Below, piece by piece: positions 6,619 to 12,484 of a DNA stretch of 18,790 bases. Below the pieces are notes generated by a model. It saw only the letters and a list, made by a program, of their open reading frames with translations, was not told the origin of the DNA and searched no databases. The translations under genes were made by a program, and so were the position numbers. The DNA lies in contig CBDUUP010000036.1 of the NCBI GenBank assembly GCA_965370435.1, forward strand, positions 1 to 18,790, in the 5' to 3' direction. Source of the DNA: CBDUUP01 sp965370435 (lineage in GTDB: Bacteria; Chloroflexota; Anaerolineae; Anaerolineales; UBA11579). The first letter of the stretch is position 1. Each line of letters starts with the position of its first letter.

Positions 6619-6666
6619 CGTGGAGCAAAATGCGAACAGAGCGGAAAACTCTCTGCGCTCTCCACG
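6619..6666 (+). promoter_or_regulatory. Structured 5' leader of the phage module
   Basis: CGTGGAG (6619-6625) pairs with CTCCACG (6660-6666). Inside it, CAGAG (6637-6641) pairs with CTCTG (6651-6655), or AGAGCG (6638-6643) with CGCTCT (6656-6661), as alternatives. The structure ends about 30 nt before the first virion gene, whose ribosome binding site stays free. Confidence 0.45.
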
Positions 6667-6696
6667 AGGTCACCATAACAATACGAGGAGTGAAAG

Positions 6697-7344
6697 ATGA
6701 CTAAAAATGTGGAGAGCGGCGCGGCAGTTTCGGAAACTGGGGAGTCTCAAGCGGGGCAGGATGAGAGCATCCAGGTTTCGACCCCTCCGGGCGACGAGCG
6801 AACTTCACCCCAAAACGAAGCCCTCTTGGAGAGCTTGGAACAGCGCCTGAACGAACGGGTCGCTCAAGAGGTCGAAAGGCGGTTTCAGTCGGCCAAGGAC
6901 AAACGCTGGTCGGAGTTGGAGCGGCAGTTCGGCGCGTTGAGCGAGTTCCGGGATGCGATGGCGGCCTCCGGCGCGGAGACCCAACCGGAAGAGAAAAAGC
7001 CGGAAGACTGGGTGATCAGCCGAGCGGCGGGCTTCCTGTCCGCCGCGGGGTTGGAGAATGACCCCGCCGTGACCGCCTTGCTGAGGGAGAAAACTTACTC
7101 CCCCGACGTGGACGGCTACGTGGAGATGCTGGGAGACCTCACCGAGCTGGTGCTGCATCGTAAGGGGGACGCCGGTGATCCAGTTTCCCCGGCCGGGGTG
7201 GCCCAACCGGGAGGCGGCACAGCGCCGCCCCCAGACCTGCGGGTCGAGTACGATCTGCGGCTGAAGGCCATCCGTCCCGGAGACGTGAGCGCGCTCATGA
7301 CGCTGAAACGCGAGTTCCGCAAGAAAGGGCTGGACGTTTATTGA
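6697..7344 (+). CDS. Phage scaffolding-like protein
   Basis: The 215-residue product is acidic and low in hydrophobics. It has a disordered N-terminus, a probable coiled coil (about residues 42-80: ALLESLEQRLNERVAQEVERR and onward), a helical middle part, a Gly/Pro-rich linker and a basic C-terminal helix pair (LMTLKREFRKKGLDVY). This layout, and its place directly before the major capsid gene, fit a capsid assembly scaffold, whose basic C-terminus usually contacts the capsid protein. The ATG has GAGGAG upstream and is the first gene after the module promoter. The function is inferred from layout and position rather than clear motif similarity. Confidence 0.7.
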   Translation: MTKNVESGAAVSETGESQAGQDESIQVSTPPGDERTSPQNEALLESLEQRLNERVAQEVERRFQSAKDKRWSELERQFGALSEFRDAMAASGAETQPEEKKPEDWVISRAAGFLSAAGLENDPAVTALLREKTYSPDVDGYVEMLGDLTELVLHRKGDAGDPVSPAGVAQPGGGTAPPPDLRVEYDLRLKAIRPGDVSALMTLKREFRKKGLDVY

Positions 7345-7351
7345 TCGGAAC

Positions 7352-7427
7352 GGTCGTAGGGGCGCACAGACGTGCGCCCAGGATGAAGGCATTCTGCCCC
7401 GGATGGACTCGGTCCATCACTACGACC
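7352..7427 (+). repeat. REP-like double-hairpin unit, copy 1
   Basis: The unit is bounded by GGTCGTAG (7352-7359) and CTACGACC (7420-7427), exact reverse complements. Inside are hairpin 1, GGGCGCAC/GTGCGCCC (7360-7367 with 7372-7379), and hairpin 2, GATGGAC/GTCCATC (7402-7408 with 7412-7418). Related units in the opposite orientation lie at 11446-11521 and inside the RAYT gene at 10575-10686. It fills the gap between scaffold and capsid genes, ending 27 nt before the capsid ATG. Confidence 0.75.
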
Positions 7428-7454
7428 CCACACAAGAACTGGGAGGTTCTTTAA

Positions 7455-8585
7455 ATGGCAATATTTGACCAACCAAAAACCACTTACAGCGACACGACCC
7501 CGCATTCGCGGGTGATCTCCGATGTCGTGCAGATCATTGACCCCCGGGACACGCCCCTCATCGGGCGGCTGGGGCTGGACAGCGCCCGTGAGCAGTTCAA
7601 GATCAAGCTCAACGGCTACAAGGTTGAGCTGCTGGAAGACGAACTGGACCCGCTGGAGACCACCGCCAACAACGGCGGCACCATCGCCACCAATGACACC
7701 AACTTCACCGTGGCCGACGCTTCCATCTTCCAGGACGGGCACGTGGTCCTGATCGACTCGGAGTACATGGTGATCAAGAGCGTGGACACGTCCGCTGACA
7801 CCGTGGTCGTTTACTCTCGTTCCTACGGCGGCGCCAACGCCACCCACGTTGCAACCGCTTCCATCGAGATCGTCGGCATGGCCCGGCTGGAAGGCGACGA
7901 CGCTGACTACGGTCCCATCCTGGACATCACCGCGCCCTACAACTACACCAGCATCTTCCAGAAGGCCATCCAGGTCTCTGGGACCCAGCAGGTGATCTCG
8001 CAGTACGGCATCGAGGACGAGTTCGAGTACCAGGCCAACAAGGCGGTTCCCCACCTGCTGCGGCTGGTGGAACGGGCCGCTTTCCACGGCGTCCGCGCCG
8101 CGGGCAGCGCTTCCTCGCCCCGTTCTATGGGCGGTTTGGGCACCTTCATCACTGACAACACCGTGGCCGCCGGAGGCGGCATCGCCAAGTCGGACGTGGA
8201 CAACCTGATGGAGGCCATCATCCTGGACGGCGGTCAGCCGGACCTGCTGGTGATGAACCCCCGGGTAGCCAACGACCTGCGCGGCCTGCTGGACACTTCC
8301 AGCTTGCTGCGGGTGACTCAGCACGAGGGCCAGCTTGGCGCTGACCCCATCGAGCGAGTCATGACCCAATACGGCGAACTGGAACTGATGATGAACCGCT
8401 GGTGTCCCACTGACACCGCCTTCGTTCTGGACTCCCGCAAGGTCGGTTTCTACAACCTGCGCGAATTCCAGACCTACGAACTGGCCCGCACCGGCGACAG
8501 CTTGAAGGGCGAGGTAGTGGGTGAGTTCTCATTGCTGGTGGCCAACGACAAGGCCCACGGCAAGATCACCGGATTGACTTCGTAA
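7455..8585 (+). CDS. Major capsid protein, SU10-like (HK97 fold)
   Basis: The 376-residue product reads like the SU10 major capsid protein family (formerly DUF5309). It has an N-terminal arm with RVISDVVQIIDPRDTPLIGRLG, and an inserted beta-rich domain (about residues 88-140, DGHVVLIDSEYMVIKSVD... ending in a Gly-rich turn). A long spine helix region (about 180-215, with EDEFEYQANKAVPHLLRLVE) leads into the family's R-MGGLGTFI segment. The C-terminal part contains LLVMNPRVANDLRG and GEFSLLVANDKAHGKI. It would form the icosahedral shell. GGGAGG lies eight nt before the ATG. No separate prohead protease is seen. Length and segment order are typical for the family. Confidence 0.88.
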   Translation: MAIFDQPKTTYSDTTPHSRVISDVVQIIDPRDTPLIGRLGLDSAREQFKIKLNGYKVELLEDELDPLETTANNGGTIATNDTNFTVADASIFQDGHVVLIDSEYMVIKSVDTSADTVVVYSRSYGGANATHVATASIEIVGMARLEGDDADYGPILDITAPYNYTSIFQKAIQVSGTQQVISQYGIEDEFEYQANKAVPHLLRLVERAAFHGVRAAGSASSPRSMGGLGTFITDNTVAAGGGIAKSDVDNLMEAIILDGGQPDLLVMNPRVANDLRGLLDTSSLLRVTQHEGQLGADPIERVMTQYGELELMMNRWCPTDTAFVLDSRKVGFYNLREFQTYELARTGDSLKGEVVGEFSLLVANDKAHGKITGLTS

Positions 8586-8596
8586 CAAATTGGCGC

Positions 8597-8625
8597 GTAG
8601 GGGCGCAGCACTGCTGCGCCCCTAC
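8597..8625. repeat. REP-like single hairpin (GTAGGGGCGCAGCA palindrome)
   Basis: GTAGGGGCGCAGCA (8597-8610) is the exact reverse complement of 8612-8625 around one central base, a 14-bp arm. It belongs to the GTAGGGGCG family seen at 7352, 10575 and 11446. It lies between the capsid stop and the glycosyltransferase ribosome binding site and may also act as a transcript hairpin. Confidence 0.8.
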
Positions 8626-8640
8626 CGAAGGAACCGACGA

Positions 8641-9498
8641 ATGGAAAAGATCGTGATCGGCATTCCGAGTTATGGGGCGCAGTCCCCGGCGTGGTGGAGC
8701 AGGCTGGTATTACTGGTGGGAACCCTCCCGAAGCAGGGTGTGGATTTCCGCGGGTTGACCTGCACCTCCTCCATGCTGACGGACAAGAACCGCAACATGA
8801 TCGTGGAGAGCTTTCTGCGCACCGACGCGGACTGGCTTTTCTGGCTGGATGCCGACACGGTGCCGCCAGTGGGGGGCATCCGGCGGCTGCTGGACACGGG
8901 AAAGAGTCTAGTTTCCGGGTTGTATTACCTGCGGAGCAAGCCCTTCACCCCGGTCGCTTACCTTCGCCAATCTGATAACCGCTACCGGCCGCTCTCGGAA
9001 TGGGAGCGTGGGGAGATCGTCCCGGTGGACGCGGCAGGGATGGGGTGCTGCCTGGTTCACCGCAGTGTGTACGAAGAGATCAAGAACAAATATGAGGTTC
9101 TTCAGCGACACACCGGCGGACTAACTGCCGTCCACCGGGATGACATCTTGGGGCGGGTTCCAGAGTCGCCCACCCGAAAGCAGCGGAAGAGGGATGGGCA
9201 GGTTTTGAACGGGGTGCTGCAAGAGCGGCTGGTTCCCCCCACCGCCGAGGTCCCTTTCCCCTTCTTTGTGCTGGAACACAACCGCACCGAAGATCTTTGG
9301 TTCTACGAGATCGCGGCCCGGGTGGGGTGCAAGGCCTGGGTGGACACCAGCGTGGAGTGCGGCCATGTGGGGGAGCGCGAAGTGAACGGGGAGGCTTACC
9401 GCCGGGAGAACGATCCCTACGTGAAGTTGATTGACCATCAGGTGGAACTGGCGGCGGGCAGCGAAACGGTCTCCGAGCGCGTGATACTACCTGCTTAG
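8641..9498 (+). CDS. GT2-like glycosyltransferase in the phage module
   Basis: The 285-residue product has a GT-A-type fold: IVIGIPSYG at the N-terminus, the DxD-type metal/nucleotide motif in WLFWLDADTVPP (about residues 60-72), a GLYYLRSKPF segment, and a TEDLWFYEIAARVG acidic-helix motif near residue 220 in the catalytic position. A C-terminal CGHVGERE segment supplies a possible metal-binding His. GT2-like enzymes of this shape occur in tailed phages and may glycosylate virion protein, DNA or host surface; the acceptor is unknown. The ATG at 8641 is used because GAAGGA lies eight nt upstream; an in-frame TTG at 8590 would translate the REP hairpin. A methyltransferase gene follows. Confidence 0.82.
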   Translation: MEKIVIGIPSYGAQSPAWWSRLVLLVGTLPKQGVDFRGLTCTSSMLTDKNRNMIVESFLRTDADWLFWLDADTVPPVGGIRRLLDTGKSLVSGLYYLRSKPFTPVAYLRQSDNRYRPLSEWERGEIVPVDAAGMGCCLVHRSVYEEIKNKYEVLQRHTGGLTAVHRDDILGRVPESPTRKQRKRDGQVLNGVLQERLVPPTAEVPFPFFVLEHNRTEDLWFYEIAARVGCKAWVDTSVECGHVGEREVNGEAYRRENDPYVKLIDHQVELAAGSETVSERVILPA

Positions 9499-9506
9499 CA
9501 GAATTA

Positions 9507-9568
9507 ACCACTAAGACACAAAGATTCAAAGTTTTATGCTTTTCTTAGTGTCTTCGTGACTTCGTGGT
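9507..9568. repeat. Dispersed imperfect palindrome, CACAAAG family, copy 2
   Basis: The left arm (9507-9531) and the reverse complement of the right arm (9544-9568) agree at 19 of 25 positions around the loop TTTTATGCTTTT. This is the same design and loop type as the element at 90-138. It fills almost the whole gap between the glycosyltransferase and methyltransferase genes. Confidence 0.75.
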
Positions 9569-9585
9569 AAGGAAATTATTTACGA

Positions 9586-10122
9586 ATGTCAGAACTCAAA
9601 GTGTTGGAGATAGGCCCCGGTCCCAAACCGGGCGCCGCGTTCCTCTGGCCGGAGGCCGATATTGTCACCCTGGACGCCGACCCCCAATGGGGAGCCGATC
9701 ACATCAGCGACTGCCGCCAGATACCGGAGGAATTGCAGGGGCAATTCGATCACCTCCTGGCCTCCCACGTGTTGGAGCACGTGCCCTGGTTTGCGGCGAC
9801 GCCAACGGTCGAACATTGGTCGGAATGCCTGAAACCGGGCGGCGCGCTGCACATCGTTGTACCCTCCTTGGAATGGGCGGCGCGGCAGATACTTTCCGAG
9901 AAACCCTCTCCAGCAGCGCTTCCCCACCTCTACGCCGGGCAAGACACCCCCTGGAACGTGCATCTGGGCGGATTCACCATGCGCCTGCTCCGCGCCATTT
10001 TCGAGAAGGCGGGACTGCAAGTCAAGCGTGCTCGCACCGGGCCTTATAAGGTGATGGTTCTGGGGAAGGCGTATGAGGCGGAGCAGCATTATGTGATGGG
10101 AAGGAGGAAGGATGAGGGATGA
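9586..10122 (+). CDS. SAM-dependent class I methyltransferase
   Basis: The 178-residue product has motif I as VLEIGPGPKPG (about residues 5-15), an acidic residue ending strand 2 (VTLDADP), and SHVLEHVPW in the motif II/III region. The GGALHIVVPS strand follows, typical of Methyltransf_11-like enzymes that act on small molecules, sugars or protein. It is short but complete at the fold level. It follows the glycosyltransferase gene, so both may decorate the same target. The upstream site is weak (AAGGA about 12 nt before the ATG). The C-terminal residues RRKDEG are encoded by a purine-rich degenerate repeat, suggesting that the original end was altered. Confidence 0.82.
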   Translation: MSELKVLEIGPGPKPGAAFLWPEADIVTLDADPQWGADHISDCRQIPEELQGQFDHLLASHVLEHVPWFAATPTVEHWSECLKPGGALHIVVPSLEWAARQILSEKPSPAALPHLYAGQDTPWNVHLGGFTMRLLRAIFEKAGLQVKRARTGPYKVMVLGKAYEAEQHYVMGRRKDEG

Positions 10123-10170
10123 AGGGCCTGTCCTGAGTTTACCTAAAGATTAATAAAAGATAGGGTGATG

Positions 10171-10271
10171 AGGGATTGGGTGATTGGAGCGGGATTTGGG
10201 TGTGAGGGGAGAATGATAATGGTAGATGGGGTAACACTGGCGGCGGCGCTACCCCTGATCACCCAATCCCT
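10171..10271. repeat. 14-bp inverted repeat (GGGTGAT family) in a noncoding gap
   Basis: AGGGATTGGGTGAT (10171-10184) and ATCACCCAATCCCT (10258-10271) are exact reverse complements with a 73-nt spacer. The left arm sits in a degenerate GGTGATTGG-type tandem repeat; the complementary CCTAATCACC-type repeat is found at 11533-11630. No gene was seen in 10123-10347. Confidence 0.65.
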
Positions 10272-10308
10272 GGTTGCCTTATCAGAGGGCATAACTACGA
10301 AAATTGGC

Positions 10309-10324
10309 GGCGCGTAGCTGCGCC
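10309..10324. repeat. Small hairpin just downstream of the RAYT gene
   Basis: GGCGC (10309-10313) and GCGCC (10320-10324) enclose a GTAGCT loop, 24 nt beyond the transposase stop on its downstream side. It may be a shortened REP-family hairpin or a 3'-end structure for the minus-strand transcript. Confidence 0.4.
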
Positions 10325-10347
10325 AGATGGATTGGAACTTTAATAGA

Positions 10348-10974
10348 TTAGGTCGAATGGAGGTCGGGATTTTCTTTATCCTCCGCCCAGGTGGAGGGAT
10401 TGGTCAGGATGTAATCCCGAATATCAGCCCATTCCCGTTCGTCCCGGATGACCCGATCGTAATAATTTCGCTGCCAGACGGGGTTGCCGGGCGTGCCCCG
10501 CATTTGGTTGATGCGTTTGGTGGCGGCTGATTTGAATCCAGCCATGATCGAACCCAATGACCCCGGTTTCCTCCGTAGGGGCGGACTGCTGTCCGCCCCT
10601 ATGTTCGCCCCGATGTCCGCTCCGGTGTCCGCCCCGGACGTACTGGATGAGAGATCGGCCGTGGGCGCACGTCGGTGCGCCCCTACGACGGTGGTGTTTT
10701 TGTTTTGCGTCTCGCGAATGACGACGATGGCGTGAAAATGATTGGGCATGACGACGAATTCACCCAATTTGACATTGGGGCGGATGGCTTCGGTTCGAGA
10801 CCATTCATCCTGCACGATCTCGCCAACCGCATTCAGCACCATTTCCCCATCCACAATCACCCCGAACAGGGGAACGCGCTGCCAGGAACAAACGGTGACG
10901 AAATACGCCCCAGCCTGGGTGTAATCATACCCCTTCCAGCGTATGGATTTGCGGTTGTGTTTGGGCTTGGTCAT
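10348..10974 (-). CDS. REP-associated tyrosine transposase (RAYT, Y1/HUH family)
   Basis: The 208-residue product carries the Y1 transposase signatures: GAYFVTVCSWQR (residues 22-33), the HUH motif in VVMPNHFH (His79, His81), and the C-terminal PVWQRNYYDRVIRDERE segment with candidate catalytic Tyr171/Tyr172. YILTNPSTW follows. RAYTs cut and join single-stranded REP hairpins. Between these motifs, residues about 95-136 are encoded by two REP hairpins and a 12-bp tandem repeat (10575-10686), all in frame. The gene is antisense to the phage module. Its ATG overlaps the stop of the upstream Pro/Thr-rich gene as ATGA, with CGAAGG directly before it. The core motifs are intact, so activity is plausible. 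Confidence 0.9.
   Translation of the reverse strand: MTKPKHNRKSIRWKGYDYTQAGAYFVTVCSWQRVPLFGVIVDGEMVLNAVGEIVQDEWSRTEAIRPNVKLGEFVVMPNHFHAIVVIRETQNKNTTVVGAHRRAPTADLSSSTSGADTGADIGANIGADSSPPLRRKPGSLGSIMAGFKSAATKRINQMRGTPGNPVWQRNYYDRVIRDEREWADIRDYILTNPSTWAEDKENPDLHST
10575..10686 (-). repeat. REP-like double-hairpin unit inside the RAYT coding region
   Basis: Hairpin A is GTAGGGGCGGAC (10575-10586) with GTCCGCCCC (10591-10599). Hairpin B is GGGCGCAC (10663-10670) with GTGCGCCCCTAC (10675-10686). Between them are four 12-bp units of the GTCCGCCCCxxT type (10591-10638, the first overlapping the hairpin A arm) and a short linker containing CATCCA on the minus strand, also found in the unit at 11446-11521. 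All of it is translated in frame in the transposase. Confidence 0.85.
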
Positions 10975-11354
10975 CCTTCGTCTGTGGGTGGAGGGTTTGT
11001 TGGAGGCGGCGGTGGAATTGTCTTGGTCGGCGGTTTCTGCGTTTTAGTTGGCGGAACGGGTGTCCAAGTAGGTGGAGGTGGATAGGTATTTGTCGGAGTT
11101 TCGGTTGTTGTGGGTGTGGGCGTATCCGTATCGGTCGGGGTGGGCGAGTCCGTCTCGGTGGGTGTTGACGTGTCCATCAACGTGGCTGAAGGTGTGGCGG
11201 TGGATTCGTCAATGTCCGTCGGGACAGGCGAATCGGAGGGCGTGGCGGACGGCGTGAGCGTCGGCGTGGGCGGCGTGGACAGCGTGTCTACGGCCAGATA
11301 CCCAAGCATGAGCAAGGCCAGAATGATAAGCAGAGGAATTATGAACCGTTTCAT
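10971..11354 (-). CDS. Pro/Thr-rich membrane-anchored protein
   Basis: The 127-residue product has one N-terminal membrane segment (about residues 4-24, MKRFIIPLLIILALLMLGY) and a long exported tail. The tail is almost entirely Pro, Thr, Ser and Asp in TPT/TETD/PPT units. No folded domain follows, so it looks like a bare cell-wall spacer or stalk. GGGGAG lies eight nt before the ATG, and a TATAAT box is 42 nt upstream. Its stop TGA overlaps the transposase ATG (ATGA), which suggests translational coupling. Low-complexity repeats of this sort can grow by slippage, so family assignment is not possible. Confidence 0.7.
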   Translation of the reverse strand: MKRFIIPLLIILALLMLGYLAVDTLSTPPTPTLTPSATPSDSPVPTDIDESTATPSATLMDTSTPTETDSPTPTDTDTPTPTTTETPTNTYPPPPTWTPVPPTKTQKPPTKTIPPPPPTNPPPTDEG

Positions 11355-11395
11355 AACATATTCTCCCCGGAGGGATCTGGTGGGTGCGATGTTTG

Positions 11396-11401
11396 ATTAT
11401 A
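11396..11401 (-). promoter_or_regulatory. Candidate -10 box of the Pro/Thr protein-RAYT cassette
   Basis: A perfect TATAAT on the minus strand lies 42 nt before the Pro/Thr-protein ATG, preceded directly by TG. The matching -35 is poor. An inverted GATGT/ACATC pair overlaps it. It indicates that the cassette has its own antisense promoter. Confidence 0.45.
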
Positions 11402-11445
11402 CATCATCGCCCGATCCTCACCCCAGATTACCCCATACCAATTCC

Positions 11446-11521
11446 GTAGGGGCGGACCGATGTCCGCCCCCGGCGGGTTGGATGAATGCACGACCGTGGG
11501 CGCACGTCTGTGCGCCCCTAC
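11446..11521 (-). repeat. REP-like double-hairpin unit, intergenic copy
   Basis: GTAGGGGCGGAC (11446-11457) with GTCCGCCCC (11462-11470) forms one hairpin. GGGCGCAC (11498-11505) with GTGCGCCCCTAC (11510-11521) forms the other. Order, spacing and a CATCCA-containing linker match the unit inside the RAYT gene; the unit at 7352 has the same layout in the other orientation. Confidence 0.85.
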
Positions 11522-11532
11522 AGGCTGACTCC

Positions 11533-11630
11533 AATCCTTAATCACCTAACACTTATCACCAGTCACTAATTACCTAATCACCTTATAACCTGATAACTAT
11601 TCACCATTCACTAATCACCATTCACGAGGT
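11533..11630. repeat. Degenerate tandem repeat (TCACCTAATCACC type)
   Basis: About 100 bp made almost wholly of variants of TCACYWAT and CACTAAT, ending just before the adaptor gene's ribosome binding site. With the unit at 11446 it accounts for most of the noncoding gap 11355-11635. It is the complement of the GGTGATTGG sequence at 10165-10187. Confidence 0.7.
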
Positions 11631-11635
11631 AACAA

Positions 11636-12484
11636 ATGTCATACACACTAAACGATATACTGCAAAATATATACGAAGCTCTGGGCCAACTTACCGTCAC
11701 CACGGCTACGGGCGGCGCCGCTACCAACGCGGTGGACAGCAGGCAGGTTGGTCAGCACAAGGACGAGGCCTGGAAAGACGGAGCATTGTTCGTCATCGCC
11801 GCGGATGGCGCAGCGCCGGAGGGCGAGTTCAAGCGTATAGGCGGCTACACGGATAGCTCCGGGACTTTCATCCTGGAGTCGGCCTTGACCTCCGCGATAG
11901 CGTCGGGGGATACTTTTGGCTTCGCTTCGGACCAATATCCCCTGTTCACCATGATCGAGCTGGCCAACGCCGGGCTGCGCGCGCTGGGTGACATCGCCCT
12001 GGTAGACACGGCCACCCTGGACACCGCCAGCGGTACAACCGAGTACGCCGCTTCGGTGGCCTGGAAACGAGGCCGCCCGCTGATGATTGATCTTCAAGGG
12101 CGCACCGGCGCGGCGGGGGATAATCGCTGGCGGCGGATCTTCGATTGGGAATTCGTGCCTGCCTCGCCGGGTTCTACCGGGCTGATCATCTTCAAACACG
12201 AGCTTCCCGCCGGGCGTGACCTGCGGGTCTGGTATCTGGGTTCCCATCCCCGTCTGAATGCCTATGACGATGTGATCTCCGAGACCATCGCGCCGGAGTT
12301 GGCCGTGGCGGCGGGTGTGGAGCGAGCGCTTCGCTGGGCGAATTCCCGTCTGGGCGGGGGCGATCCCTTCATGATGCAGCGTTGGAACGATGCCAAGATT
12401 GAATTGGCCCGGGCCAAGGCCGAATTTCCCATCTGGCGGCCTCGCCGGGTCAACCGGCTGATGAAGATCGTGGAGGGAAGCTGA
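11636..12484 (+). CDS. Phage head-tail adaptor-like protein
   Basis: The 282-residue product has an N-terminal helix (LNDILQNIYEALGQL), a beta-rich middle part and C-terminal helices with APELAVAAGVERALRWANS and WNDAKIELARAKAEF. This is similar in design to neck adaptor or tail-tube completion proteins that sit between portal and tail. No motif identifies it firmly. The stop overlaps the next start (TGATG), so it is coupled to the very large neck/tail gene. GAGG lies seven nt before the ATG. An adaptor followed by a very large protein recalls podovirus gp11-gp12 order; this is inference from position and size. Confidence 0.6.
   Translation: MSYTLNDILQNIYEALGQLTVTTATGGAATNAVDSRQVGQHKDEAWKDGALFVIAADGAAPEGEFKRIGGYTDSSGTFILESALTSAIASGDTFGFASDQYPLFTMIELANAGLRALGDIALVDTATLDTASGTTEYAASVAWKRGRPLMIDLQGRTGAAGDNRWRRIFDWEFVPASPGSTGLIIFKHELPAGRDLRVWYLGSHPRLNAYDDVISETIAPELAVAAGVERALRWANSRLGGGDPFMMQRWNDAKIELARAKAEFPIWRPRRVNRLMKIVEGS

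Noticed and set aside
6453..6665. 70-codon minus-strand frame in the spacer
   Set aside because: It covers the plus-strand promoter, the LexA-like box and the leader hairpins, and has no ribosome binding site or family features.
7338..8369. 343-codon minus-strand frame opposite the capsid gene
   Set aside because: It is a GC-driven antisense shadow of the capsid gene with His/Gly/Val-rich, unstructured composition.
8590..8640. Upstream TTG start for the glycosyltransferase
   Set aside because: The added 17 residues translate the REP hairpin; GAAGGA before the ATG at 8641 gives a better start.
11351..11545. 64-codon minus-strand frame upstream of the Pro/Thr gene
   Set aside because: It is a translation of the double-hairpin repeat (VGAHRRAPT and so on) without a ribosome binding site, and it overlaps the cassette promoter.
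7352..11630. CRISPR array
   Set aside because: The repeats are palindromic, of several kinds and scattered in gene gaps; there are no regularly spaced identical repeats with unique spacers and no cas genes.
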